Shown here: piece by piece, positions 8,799 through 16,798 of the stretch
Layout: each line of letters begins with the position of its first letter
Position numbering within the stretch: position 1 is the stretch's first letter
Assembly (NCBI RefSeq): GCF_016107655.1
Contig: NZ_JABASX010000004.1
Span: 186,001-250,000, forward strand
Direction: 5' to 3'
DNA length: 64,000 nucleotides
From: Brevibacterium antiquum
GTDB lineage: Bacteria; Actinomycetota; Actinomycetes; Actinomycetales; Brevibacteriaceae
Position numbers and translations under genes: made by a program
The notes under the pieces: model-generated
The model's database searches: none
Seen by the model: only the letters and a program-made list of their open reading frames with translations
Told to the model about the DNA's origin: nothing

Positions 8799-9859
8799 GC
8801 GATGCGCGAGCTGCAGTCGGAGGTCAGCTGGATCAGCTGGCGGCTCAACGCCGACGGCAGGGCTGCATCGGAGATGAGTCGATACAGGTCCTCGCAGCGC
8901 TGAGTGATGATGGATTCGACGAACACGCGAGCTCCTGATTCTTCGATGATGGTCCGCAGCCGATCACCATCGGCATTGCTCAGCGTCCTATCCCCGAAGA
9001 GGGGGCGGACCTCAGGCCAGGACGGATCGGAGCGAGCGAACGTGATCAAGAGAGTCTCCTTGCCTTCACGGAGATCACTGACATTGGATTTCCCGGTCTC
9101 CCGTTCATCGCCGAACAGACCGAGGACGTCGTCGCGCAGCTGGTAGACGATGCCGATCTGTGCAGCGATAGCGGCCAGTTCGGCAGTCTGGGTGCTGCTT
9201 GCTCCGGCCAGAACAGCCGCGATGAGCAGGGGAGCCTGAAACGAGTACACGGCGGTCTTCTGCCCTGCCATCTCGAGGACCTCCTGGGAACGCGCCTCTT
9301 CCAGATGCAGGCTCAGCCACACATCTGAGTGTTCTCCCGCGGCACTCCGGAACAACGTGTCATCGAAGATGTCGAGGATGGCCCGGCGTTTGGCGTCGTC
9401 GACATCGAGCCGCGCCAGCAGAGAATGGGCGAGGGTGAGCATCAGGTCACCGCCCAGCAGCGCTGTGGCGTCTCCCCAGACTCGAGCCTCACGCCGGCCG
9501 GCGCCGCGGCACAGTGCGTCGGAGGCGAACTCTCCGGAGATATTCGCCTCACCACGACGGATGGTGTCATTGTCGATGACGTCATCGTGGATGACGAGTG
9601 CGATGTGCAGCAGCTGCATGGCGCATGCCGCGTCGACGGCGGCGGCCTGGTCACGTCCGCCCAGGCCGCGATGTGCGTCCAGGAGCAGGCGTGGTCTGAT
9701 CAGCTTTCCGCCTGTGGCCATGTGTGTGAGTGAGTCCCAGAGCTGTCCGTACTGTGCGGAGAATGTGCGAGAACGGTGCCGTCCCTCCGCCAGCACCTGT
9801 GAGAGCCGGTCCTGGAGCGAGAACGCGATGTCTTCGAGTGGGGTGATCGAATCAGTCAT
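8795..9859 (-). CDS. crtE: Geranylgeranyl diphosphate synthase CrtE
   Basis: This trans-isoprenyl diphosphate synthase makes the C20 precursor for CrtB. The 354-residue protein shows GGKLIRPRL (residues 50-58), the first aspartate-rich motif DDVID (92-96) and the second DDVLGLFGD (243-251). The second motif has Gly in the position of the third residue pair, as is common in bacterial GGPP synthases. The ATG was chosen because it overlaps the end of the idi remnant by 8 nt; the longer upstream frame lacks family similarity. It is the first intact gene of the leftward carotenoid operon. Chain length (C20 versus C15) is inferred from context. Confidence 0.93.
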   Translation of the reverse strand: MTDSITPLEDIAFSLQDRLSQVLAEGRHRSRTFSAQYGQLWDSLTHMATGGKLIRPRLLLDAHRGLGGRDQAAAVDAACAMQLLHIALVIHDDVIDNDTIRRGEANISGEFASDALCRGAGRREARVWGDATALLGGDLMLTLAHSLLARLDVDDAKRRAILDIFDDTLFRSAAGEHSDVWLSLHLEEARSQEVLEMAGQKTAVYSFQAPLLIAAVLAGASSTQTAELAAIAAQIGIVYQLRDDVLGLFGDERETGKSNVSDLREGKETLLITFARSDPSWPEVRPLFGDRTLSNADGDRLRTIIEESGARVFVESIITQRCEDLYRLISDAALPSALSRQLIQLTSDCSSRIA

Positions 9860-10112
9860 TGAGCCCCGCCTCGGCGATGTGCTCGGCGATATGACTGGGT
9901 GCCATCGACGATGTGGCCCGGGCGATGAAGACCGGGCAGAGCTCGTTCTCTTCGGATTCGGACCGGCGGCGGACTGCAGCCTCAAGCGTTTCGCCGGGCC
10001 CTGGATGGCCGCAGAAAGAATCCGTCCATACTCCCAGCCACGACTTCTTCGTCAGTGCGCGCCGTGTGACGAGAAGGCCACCGTGTCCGTCGACCCGAAC
10101 AACCATTTCCAC
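9852..10112 (-). pseudogene. idi: Truncated isopentenyl-diphosphate isomerase remnant
   Basis: An 86-codon open frame whose core is unmistakably type I IPP isomerase: [34 protein letters not shown], then ENELCPVF. Intact enzymes have about 170-190 residues. Here the first 30 or so residues are missing. About 35-40 residues between VRRR and ENELCPV, which carry most of the Nudix box and catalytic region, are also deleted in frame. The C-terminal third is replaced by an unrelated tail ([12 protein letters not shown]). The frame remains open and overlaps crtE, so it may still be translated as a leader that couples crtE. Enzymatic activity is very unlikely. An intact isomerase must be elsewhere or dispensable. 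Confidence 0.85.
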
Positions 10113-10143
10113 TGTACGAACCCACTTTCGTTAGCCAGGCGAG

Positions 10144-10179
10144 AGATCTCATCCAGTGTAGCAACGGTATGCTGTCATC
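10144..10179. promoter_or_regulatory. Overlapping divergent promoters of crt operon and MarR gene
   Basis: On the minus strand TACACT (10155-10160) is a near-perfect -10 box reading into the idi remnant and crtE. On the plus strand TATGCT (10168-10173) lies 6 nt before the GTG of the MarR gene, the spacing expected for a leaderless transcript. The two boxes are only 7 nt apart, so the promoters must interfere, and one bound repressor could cover both. A weak AGCA-N6-TGCT symmetry (10160-10173) spans the region. No good -35 hexamers are evident. The boxes are seen directly; their use is inferred. Confidence 0.5.
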
Positions 10180-10734
10180 GTGTCGAGCACAGAGCGAAGA
10201 ATCCACCCGGATTCAGAATTGAAGTACTTTTCGAACGATCTCGAGTTCTCCGATCGTTCGCAGCTGACGCAGTCCGAAATCACGCAGTGCATGTCCGTTA
10301 TGGAGTCGCTGCACCTCTGGCGGGAAGCCGATCGGGCGCTGGCGGAGGCATCCAGGCGGTATATGCGCCTCAATGAGAGTGACATGCGCGCCATCCGAAT
10401 GCTCATGCAAGCGCAGAAGCAAGGGCAGATCATCACTCCCAGGGACATCGCCGTTGAGGTGGGGATCTCCAGTGCATCGACGACGAAGCTCATTAACCGC
10501 CTCGTCGCCGCAGGCCACCTGATCCGTGCGCCGCATCCCAAAGACCAGCGGTCGATCTGCATCAGCGTGACGCCTGAGACCGCACAGGCGGCACGTGAGA
10601 CGATCGGCCGCCAACACGCGCGCCGCTTCGATGCCGCCGCCGCCATGAGCAGTGACGAGCGTGAGGTCGTCATCCGGTTTCTCACGGCACTGGCCGAAGC
10701 CGATGAGCCGCAGGGAGATCTCACGGCGCAGTGA
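10180..10734 (+). CDS. crtR: MarR-family regulator of the carotenoid operon
   Basis: A 184-residue winged-helix regulator. The DNA-binding part runs over roughly residues 60-140, with ITPRDIAVEVGISSASTTKL as helix-turn-helix and RAPHPKDQRSICISVTPE as the wing, both typical of MarR proteins. It starts with GTG directly behind a -10 box, without a Shine-Dalgarno. It is divergent from the crtE operon and shares its promoter region. In corynebacteria a MarR protein (CrtR) in this same divergent place represses the crt operon and responds to GGPP, so the same role is likely here. Ligand and operator are inferred. Confidence 0.85.
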   Translation: MSSTERRIHPDSELKYFSNDLEFSDRSQLTQSEITQCMSVMESLHLWREADRALAEASRRYMRLNESDMRAIRMLMQAQKQGQIITPRDIAVEVGISSASTTKLINRLVAAGHLIRAPHPKDQRSICISVTPETAQAARETIGRQHARRFDAAAAMSSDEREVVIRFLTALAEADEPQGDLTAQ

Positions 10735-10798
10735 CTTCGGTGGACGCTTGGTGAGATACTGCCGGTAGTCACTGGTTCGAATGAGGAGCTGAACTGGA

Positions 10799-11113
10799 AT
10801 GAAGCCAACGGTGAAGGCATTTCAGGACGATATCGGGTTGCTGAACGAACTGAAGAAGCAAGCATCGAAGGGTGTGCCGAAGGAAAGTCTCCATGTGTTC
10901 GCCCACGATGACGAACGCATCGACTGCATCGTCGGCGATGCCACCTCCCAGCCTGCCGATATCGCGGACTTCGTTGCCGATCGCTGGAACGAAGAAGACT
11001 CTGAGCTCAGAACCGTTTTCCGCGGATTCGGCTTCGATCCAGAAGAGTGCGATGACCTCGAGACGAAGCTCGAGAGCGGAAAGCTCCTGTTGGTGATCGG
11101 TCAGCCGAACTGA
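10799..11113 (+). CDS. YflT-like general stress protein
   Basis: A 104-residue acidic soluble protein beginning MKPTVKAFQDDIGLLNELKK. It continues with ESLHVFAHDDERIDCIVGDA and a C-terminal acidic helix region. The layout, with an initial alpha/beta ferredoxin-like half and a HVFAHDD strand, resembles the heat-induced YflT/general stress protein 17M domain, although this was judged by eye. GAGGAG lies 11 nt upstream of the ATG. It stands alone between the MarR gene and a gene-free stretch of 277 nt. The molecular function of this family is not established. Confidence 0.65.
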   Translation: MKPTVKAFQDDIGLLNELKKQASKGVPKESLHVFAHDDERIDCIVGDATSQPADIADFVADRWNEEDSELRTVFRGFGFDPEECDDLETKLESGKLLLVIGQPN

Positions 11114-11330
11114 TCGCGGTCGAGTTGCCCGATACGGCATTATCGCGGACAAGCTGCGATCAGGCCACCCCCTTCCGCCGGTTGACGTGAGTCACTAGCA
11201 TGACCACTCCACACTGATCCACCGCGACAAGAGGGGCTGTCCCATCAGGGGCCACGGCGTCGAATCCGGGCAGGCCACGTTCTGCTGTTCTCACTGTGCT
11301 CGTGAGTTGGGTCATTCGTCTGCGACGGAC

Positions 11331-11368
11331 TCGAAGAGCTGAGATCTCCTCGAAAAGCTGAGATCTCA
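11331..11368 (+). repeat. Two tandem 19-bp repeats upstream of aldo/keto reductase
   Basis: Two head-to-tail 19-bp units, each TCGAA(G/A)AGCTGAGATCTC plus one base, lie 22 nt before the reductase start; they differ at only two positions. Each contains the palindrome GAGATCTC. Such spaced copies could bind a regulator twice on one face of the DNA, or could be a chance duplication. The rest of 11114-11390 shows no gene that I can support. Confidence 0.7.
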
Positions 11369-11390
11369 AGGAAGAACAAGGAGACCGACG

Positions 11391-12476
11391 ATGGAATATA
11401 CACGACTGGGCAATTCGGGTCTGTACGTATCCAGGTTGGCGCTGGGGACGATACCCTTCGGCTCAGGGGGAGGGTTCGAGAAGATTGCAGGCGTTCGGGG
11501 TCACGACGCGGATCGTCAATTCAGCGAGGCACTGGAACGCGGCGTGAATTTCATCGACACCGCCAACCTGTACTCGGCTGGCGACGCGGAACGAGTCCTC
11601 GGCGAGATCATGGGCAACAGACGCGACGACGTCATCCTCACGTCAAAAGCGCGGATGCCCACAGGCGACGGGCCCAACGACTCAGGGGCGAGTCGGCACC
11701 ACCTGATCCGGGCTGTCGACGACAGCTTGAGTCGTCTGCGGACCGACCACCTGGACCTGCTCTACATCCACCAGTGGGACGGACAGACACCGATCACCGA
11801 GACGATCGCCACTGTCAACGAACTCATCAGAGCCGGAAAGATCCGGTACTGGGGAGTCTCCAACTTCAACGGCTGGCAGTTGGCGAAGACGGTGTATGAG
11901 GCGAAGCTGGCCGGTCTCGAGGGGCCCATCGCTCAGCAGGTGTATTACACCCCCGAAGCCAGGGAGATTGAGTACGAGATCATTCCGGCCGCTCGCGACC
12001 TTGGCGTCGGGACCTTCGGGTGGAGTCCGCTGGGCGAAGGGCTGCTCAATGGGAAGGTGCGACGCGGCAAGCAGACTCCCTCGAACACTCGGCAGGGAAC
12101 GGGTTGGCCGGAGCCGCATGTCACGGATTGGGCCCGCGCCTACGATCTCATCGAGCTTCTCGATGAGATCGCCGATGACGTGGGGTGGTCGATTCCTCAC
12201 GTGGTGATTTCCTGGATTCTGGGCCGCCCTGGAATCAACGGGACGGTCATCGCGGCGCGCAGCTTCGAACACCTCAAAGAGGACCTCGACGCCGCTGAGC
12301 TGACCTTGCCCCAGGAAGCACGCGATCGTCTCACCACTGCTTCGCAGCTTCCCGCTTATTACCCGCTGTGGCACAGGATGATGACGGCTCAGGACCGGCC
12401 GGAGGCGGCGGAGTCCGAGTACTGTGCCGAACAGCACGAACACGTCTTCGGTCCCGGGACCAAGACAGAGTTCTGA
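11391..12476 (+). CDS. Aldo/keto reductase
   Basis: A 361-residue NADPH-dependent aldo/keto reductase of the YhdN/AKR11-like bacterial type. The catalytic tetrad is visible as Asp56 and Tyr61 in FIDTANLYSAGDAE, Lys86 in ILTSKA and His127 in LLYIHQWD. The C-terminal NADP-binding segment GRPGINGTVIAARSFEHLKE is present. AAGGAG precedes the ATG by 8 nt. It is monocistronic, with two 19-bp repeats in its upstream region, and converges on the epimerase operon with 46 nt between. The physiological carbonyl substrate cannot be inferred. Confidence 0.92.
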   Translation: MEYTRLGNSGLYVSRLALGTIPFGSGGGFEKIAGVRGHDADRQFSEALERGVNFIDTANLYSAGDAERVLGEIMGNRRDDVILTSKARMPTGDGPNDSGASRHHLIRAVDDSLSRLRTDHLDLLYIHQWDGQTPITETIATVNELIRAGKIRYWGVSNFNGWQLAKTVYEAKLAGLEGPIAQQVYYTPEAREIEYEIIPAARDLGVGTFGWSPLGEGLLNGKVRRGKQTPSNTRQGTGWPEPHVTDWARAYDLIELLDEIADDVGWSIPHVVISWILGRPGINGTVIAARSFEHLKEDLDAAELTLPQEARDRLTTASQLPAYYPLWHRMMTAQDRPEAAESEYCAEQHEHVFGPGTKTEF

Positions 12477-12522
12477 ACACGTACGGCTGGGGGACGAGTC
12501 GGTCAACCCGAGGGAAAGCGCC

Positions 12523-13566
12523 CTATCGGTGGCGCAAGGGTGCCGTCGCGAGCTCGGCGATGCCCTCGTCAGGTCCGATACGCGCTTTGAATCCCAAGTC
12601 TTCGAGGGCAGCCCGAGGCGAGGCCGCTACGTGTCTGACGTCGAAGGCCCGATATTTGCCGTTGACCACCGGCTCCGGCCCACCCATCACCGTCGCCAAT
12701 CGTCGGGCCATGTCGCCGATGGTATAGGTCTGTCCCGAGCAGATGTTGTAAGCCCTCACCCCAGGACTGTGCGCCCCGACCGCTTCGATGGCGGCGACGT
12801 TCGCGCGGGCGAGGTCGGCAACGTGGACGAAGTCGCGTATTTGGTTGCCGTCCTCGAATACCTGGGGCGGTTGACCGCGCTCGAGTGCCGAGCGGAAGAT
12901 GGCTGCGACCCCTGAGTAGGGTGTGTCCGCCGGCATGCCGGGCCCATAGGCATTGTGGTAGCGCAGCGCGATGGCGTGGCCCGATTCCAATGTGCACCAG
13001 GCAGCGGCATAGTGCTCCTGCGCGATTTTCGACGCGGCGTAGGCCGTGCGTGGAGCGAAGACCGCATCCTCGCTGATCAGGTGTGGCTCGATTCTTCCTC
13101 CGCAGTGCGGGCAGCGAGGATCGAACAGGCCCTGCTGCAGGTCTCTGTCCTGCCTGGGGGCCGGGGGCACATCGCCGTGGTCGGGGCAGGTGTATCTTCC
13201 CTCACCGTAGACGACCATGGAGGAAGCCAGCACCAATCGCTTCGTTCCGGAGCGGGCCATCGCCGCCAGAAGAGCAGCGGTGCCGAGGTCGTTGTGGGTG
13301 GCGTAGCCGGGCAGGTCCTGGGCGTCGACGCCGTTGCCGACCGTGGCGGCCTGATGGCACACGACGTCGACCTCGGCCAGCAGCTCATCGAGCAGAATCG
13401 GATCACGGATGTCGCCGTGCACCACACCTGCGGGCAGCACTGCGGTTTTCCCATGGGCCTGTTGAAGCAGCATGTCGACGCCGGTGACTTCGTGACCGGC
13501 CGCCGTCACCGCCTCGGCGATGTGTCGTCCGATGAAACCGGCCGCGCCGGTCAACAGCACCTTCAT
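12523..13566 (-). CDS. NAD-dependent epimerase/dehydratase with zinc-ribbon insert
   Basis: A 347-residue extended SDR acting on nucleotide sugars. It has GAAGFIGRH at the N-terminus (GxxGxxG), the active-site Ser in LVLASSMVVYGEG, and Tyr/Lys in TAYAASKIAQEHY; RYHNAYGPGMP follows. Between the Ser strand and the catalytic Tyr is an insert with TCPDHGD and about 25 residues later CPHCGG, a CxxH...CxxC zinc-ribbon-like pair. Actinobacterial relatives with this insert are often called dTDP-L-rhamnose 4-epimerase or UDP-glucose epimerase, but the substrate here is not proven. The start overlaps the MTA phosphorylase stop by 4 nt, so it is the last gene of a seven-gene operon. Confidence 0.9.
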   Translation of the reverse strand: MKVLLTGAAGFIGRHIAEAVTAAGHEVTGVDMLLQQAHGKTAVLPAGVVHGDIRDPILLDELLAEVDVVCHQAATVGNGVDAQDLPGYATHNDLGTAALLAAMARSGTKRLVLASSMVVYGEGRYTCPDHGDVPPAPRQDRDLQQGLFDPRCPHCGGRIEPHLISEDAVFAPRTAYAASKIAQEHYAAAWCTLESGHAIALRYHNAYGPGMPADTPYSGVAAIFRSALERGQPPQVFEDGNQIRDFVHVADLARANVAAIEAVGAHSPGVRAYNICSGQTYTIGDMARRLATVMGGPEPVVNGKYRAFDVRHVAASPRAALEDLGFKARIGPDEGIAELATAPLRHR

Positions 13567-14378
13567 GGCAGCTCCACCGGCAGTGTCATTCCTGCCAGCG
13601 ACTGGGAGCAGCTGCATGAACGCTCGGCCGATAGGGAAGCGATCACTGTTCGCAGACTCGATTTCAGCTTTTCGGTGTGCTCGGCGAAGACCCGGAAGAC
13701 TTCCCGCTGGTCGACGGCGTGCGTCGAGTCGATGCCCGCGTCGAGGTCGGTCACCAGAGCTGCAGTCGCATAGCACAGCTCGAGTTCACGCGCCAGGATC
13801 GCTTCGGGTTGGCCGGTCATGTTCACGACGTCCCAGCCCTGTGCTGCGTACCACTGGGACTCAGCGCGGGTGGAGAACCTCGGACCTTCGATCACCACCA
13901 TGGTTCCGCCGTCGACCGGCGGTTCGTGGTCATCTGCAAGCCCGTCCAGCAGGGCCGTGCGCAGCCTGGGACAGTACGGATCCGCGAATGAGACGTGGCA
14001 GGCGCCCCTGTCGAAGTACGTCTGCTCCCGGCCATACGTCCGGTCGACCAGCTGGTCCGGAACCACCAGTGAGCCGGGCCCTAGGTCCGTATTGAGTCCG
14101 CCGACTGCGCACGGCGCCAGAATCTGCCGTACTCCGAGGCTGCGCAGCGCCCACATATTGGCGCGGTAGTTCACGCGGTGCGCAGGGAATTCGTGGCCTC
14201 GTCCGTGCCGGGGCAGAAACGCCACGGCACGGCTCGTGTCCCCGTGTTCGAACCTGCCGGTCGCGATGGGCGCCGATGGCGGGCCGAAGGGCGTTTCGAC
14301 GTCGATCTCCTGTGGGTCATCGAGGAAGGTGTAGAAGCCGGAGCCGCCGATGATGGCGATGTCGGGTGATTCAGTCAT
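13563..14378 (-). CDS. S-methyl-5'-thioadenosine phosphorylase
   Basis: A 271-residue nucleoside phosphorylase that splits methylthioadenosine (or a related purine nucleoside) with phosphate. The family motifs are IAIIGGSGFY at the N-terminus, FLPRHGRGHEFPAHRVNYRANMWAL (phosphate and base contacts), VIEGPRFSTRAES and VVNMTGQPEAILAREL; the latter carries the Asn-Met-Thr nucleoside motif. The ATG preceded by AAAGAGAG was chosen; a GTG one codon upstream is possible. It overlaps the membrane-protein gene by 8 nt and the epimerase by 4 nt. MTA arises from polyamine or SAM-radical chemistry, and a methyltransferase is encoded in the same operon, but no direct link between them is proven. Confidence 0.9.
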   Translation of the reverse strand: MTESPDIAIIGGSGFYTFLDDPQEIDVETPFGPPSAPIATGRFEHGDTSRAVAFLPRHGRGHEFPAHRVNYRANMWALRSLGVRQILAPCAVGGLNTDLGPGSLVVPDQLVDRTYGREQTYFDRGACHVSFADPYCPRLRTALLDGLADDHEPPVDGGTMVVIEGPRFSTRAESQWYAAQGWDVVNMTGQPEAILARELELCYATAALVTDLDAGIDSTHAVDQREVFRVFAEHTEKLKSSLRTVIASLSAERSCSCSQSLAGMTLPVELP

Positions 14379-14913
14379 CACGCTCTCTTTCGATTGTTCT
14401 CATTGTTCGCATTGTTCTCAGACGGCCTGCGCCGTAACGGATTGAGTATGCCAGGACACTGAGGCAGCAGAACAGGACCGTGAGCCACAGCCAGCGTCCG
14501 AGGAACGGATCCTGGGTGTGACCCGTGGCAGCCAGGTGGCTGCCCTTGCCCTGCTCGATGATGCCGGGGAAGAACAGCAGGAGCAGCAGTCCGCTGGCCA
14601 GCACCGGTACCCGGATGTAGTTGACGATTGGCACCCGCAGGCCACGTCTCCGGGGTCTCCGCTCAGCCCGGGGGACGGCATTGAGCACACGGTCCGCCGC
14701 GGAGCAGAGCGGAAACAGTACGAGGTCGACGACGATGGCCCCGCCCAGAAACCAGACGGCAGGGGATTGCCACCATACGTCCGAGTCGAACAGCTGATCC
14801 GGGCCCAGCTCCAGCACCGCGTATCCGGCCAGAAGGAAGCACCCGGTCAGCACCAGCAGGTGCCGAGCTCGGGCTCCATAGATCTGTTCGAACCATCCGG
14901 GGTGTGCTGGCAT
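14371..14913 (-). CDS. Hypothetical four-helix membrane protein
   Basis: A 180-residue membrane protein of unknown function. It begins MPAHPGWFEQIYGARARH and has four hydrophobic stretches, roughly LLVLTGCFLLAGYAVL, AVWFLGGAIVVDLVLFPL, VLASGLLLLLFFPGII and WLWLTVLFCCLSVLAYSI, separated by basic loops (RAERRPRRRG). The start codon follows the stop of the molybdoenzyme gene after one nucleotide. A longer frame upstream is a shadow over that gene. It may be a membrane partner of the neighbouring cytochrome b-like oxidoreductase, but nothing in the sequence shows it. Confidence 0.75.
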   Translation of the reverse strand: MPAHPGWFEQIYGARARHLLVLTGCFLLAGYAVLELGPDQLFDSDVWWQSPAVWFLGGAIVVDLVLFPLCSAADRVLNAVPRAERRPRRRGLRVPIVNYIRVPVLASGLLLLLFFPGIIEQGKGSHLAATGHTQDPFLGRWLWLTVLFCCLSVLAYSIRYGAGRLRTMRTMRTIERERDD

Positions 14914-14914
14914 A

Positions 14915-16141
14915 TCAGGTCCTGAACTCGATGGAGCGCACCCATTTGGTGTTGTGCACACCGGGCAGGGCTGGAACGATGATCCGTGCGGGAAAGCCGT
15001 GATCGAGCGATAGGTCTGCCCCGTTGACGCGCAGGGCGAGCAGCGAGTCCGGGTCGAGTACCTGGTTGTGCTGCAAGGCGGCATCGTTGAATGCGCCGGA
15101 TCTCTGAAGTGATTCCACCTGTGCCGAGGCTGGTTCGCCGACTCCGGCCAGACGTGCCAAGTCGGCCAATCGGACGCCGGTCCACGTCTGCGTTGTCGAC
15201 CATCCCTCCACACACGCGATCGGCAGGTCAGCGGTGTGTTGGGGCATTGCCAGCAGCTGCGGCCGGCTCAATGAGACGTCGCCGTCGCCGCCGCGCAGAG
15301 TCAGACGCCAGACCTCGCCCGTGTCGTCGGGACTGATGCGCGCGGCCGCGGCCGTCCGGTTGACCTGAAAGTCATTGGGCCCGTCACCTAGCACGCGTCC
15401 CCGAGGCAGCAGCGCGGACAACGGCCGGAGCACTCCGCCGATCGTCTGGCCGACGCTGAGAAGGAGCACAAGTGCGGAACCTCCACCGACAAGGGCCAGG
15501 GCACCGCGGCGGCTCATAGTCGGCGGTGCCGGGTCAGATGACACCAGCCCATCGGCATCGGGCGGCTCCGGGTGAGTTTCGGCCAGGGGAGTGCGCAGCT
15601 CAGTGCGCAGGGACCGGGAGCGCAGAGACTCGATCATTCTCGGCAGCTTGAGGCACACGTGGGCTATGAATGCCGCGATGAACACCCACGCCCCGAAATA
15701 GTGCGCTGCGTAGAAGCTGAACCCGAAGATGTAGTCGTACTGAATGTTCAACACACCTGTGGCCAATTCGAACAGGACGCTGCCGACGAGGAGGAGCAGG
15801 GACAGCCGTTCGAGGGCATGCGCCGGAGAGCGTACCGGCGGCCATGTGAACAGCTTCGGTGTCACCGACCACAGTTTGGCAAGCACCACTGGAATGATGA
15901 CCATGCCGAGGACGACGTGGATCCCCTGGTTGAGTTGATAGAGCCAGGCAGGACTGGTGGGCCACTGGAAAGTCGGCAGCTTCAGCCAGCCCACGTCCCC
16001 CGGTATAGCCTGGCCCAGCTGTGGTGCGTATGCCAGGTAGGAGAGCAGACCGGTCAAGGTAACCACCGGCAGCGCGGCCAGCAGCACCGCACCGAACACC
16101 GAGGTCAGCCACGGCCCTCGGATCGGACTGCGCCAGCGCAT
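14915..16141 (-). CDS. Membrane-anchored sulfite-oxidase-like molybdopterin oxidoreductase
   Basis: A 408-residue fusion. Residues 1-170 form a cytochrome b561-like membrane part with about four helices and histidines at helix positions (NQGIHVVLGMVI, YAAHYFGAWV, FIAHVC). After an Arg-containing linker (SRRGALALVGG, residues 210-220, followed by another hydrophobic helix) comes a sulfite-oxidase-family molybdopterin domain. In it DLPIACVEGWST carries the putative Mo-ligand Cys310, and HGFPARIIVPALPG is the family's cofactor-binding segment. The domain would face the cell exterior and pass electrons to or from the heme part. The substrate is unknown. It lies in the middle of the seven-gene operon, 3 nt after the methyltransferase. 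Confidence 0.87.
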   Translation of the reverse strand: MRWRSPIRGPWLTSVFGAVLLAALPVVTLTGLLSYLAYAPQLGQAIPGDVGWLKLPTFQWPTSPAWLYQLNQGIHVVLGMVIIPVVLAKLWSVTPKLFTWPPVRSPAHALERLSLLLLVGSVLFELATGVLNIQYDYIFGFSFYAAHYFGAWVFIAAFIAHVCLKLPRMIESLRSRSLRTELRTPLAETHPEPPDADGLVSSDPAPPTMSRRGALALVGGGSALVLLLSVGQTIGGVLRPLSALLPRGRVLGDGPNDFQVNRTAAAARISPDDTGEVWRLTLRGGDGDVSLSRPQLLAMPQHTADLPIACVEGWSTTQTWTGVRLADLARLAGVGEPASAQVESLQRSGAFNDAALQHNQVLDPDSLLALRVNGADLSLDHGFPARIIVPALPGVHNTKWVRSIEFRT

Positions 16142-16144
16142 CGG

Positions 16145-16798
16145 CTAGGCGTGCCCGTCACGCGTCAGCGCGGCCATGAACCGGCCCTCATGCTGGTGCA
16201 GTCGGCAACCGTGGAAGCCTGCTGCAGCAGCAACCTCGGCAATGGCCTCAGTATCGACCTGCGACCAGTTGAACGCTCCGGTCAGCTGTCCCTGGACGCG
16301 CAATCGAACACTTTCATGCACCAGTCCCGTCCCGGGGGCATCGACCTCGACCAGGACAGACCCATCCGGATGCACCAGCTGACGGATCCGCCGCAGCAGT
16401 CGGACCGGATCGCCGCCGATCCCGACATTTCCGTCGGCCAGCAGAGCATCCTGCCAGCAGCCTTCGTCGGGCACGTCATCAAAGACATTCATGTGAACTG
16501 CGACCGCCCCGCGTTCCTGGGCCAATTTCACTGCGGCGAGGGAGATGTCGATGCCCAGGGCCTTCTTGCCGCGCGCAGTCAGGGCCCCCGTCAGACGCCC
16601 TGGACCGCAGCCGACATCGAGGGTCGGACCCGTGCAGTGGTCCAAGAACAGTGCATGGTCCGTCGCGTCGGGCGCACTCGTCCATTGCTGGACGTTCAAT
16701 CGGGTCGCTGTGCCATCGGCCCTGATTACGTCGCATGCGTGGCCCGCCATGGCCGCGTTCAAAGCGTCCAGGGGTGCGAAGTCAATGGTTTCTGTCAT
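16145..16798 (-). CDS. SAM-dependent methyltransferase
   Basis: A 217-residue class I methyltransferase. The SAM-binding motif I is TLDVGCGPGRLTGAL, followed by the acidic motif LGIDIS, and the product-release strand DGSVLVEVDAPG is recognisable. The first 55 residues probably form a cap over the substrate. It overlaps the DUF2064 gene by 4 nt. The substrate cannot be told from sequence. Its neighbours (glycosyltransferases and a molybdoenzyme) suggest a small molecule or glycolipid rather than nucleic acid, which is inference. Confidence 0.87.
   Translation of the reverse strand: MTETIDFAPLDALNAAMAGHACDVIRADGTATRLNVQQWTSAPDATDHALFLDHCTGPTLDVGCGPGRLTGALTARGKKALGIDISLAAVKLAQERGAVAVHMNVFDDVPDEGCWQDALLADGNVGIGGDPVRLLRRIRQLVHPDGSVLVEVDAPGTGLVHESVRLRVQGQLTGAFNWSQVDTEAIAEVAAAAGFHGCRLHQHEGRFMAALTRDGHA

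Noticed and set aside
10774..10783. GGTTCGAAT, like a tRNA T-loop
   Set aside because: No matching acceptor, D or anticodon arms around it; it is the short region before the YflT-like gene.
11160..11369. 69-codon minus-strand frame before the aldo/keto reductase
   Set aside because: No family resemblance or convincing ribosome-binding site; it also covers the 19-bp tandem repeats and probable reductase promoter.
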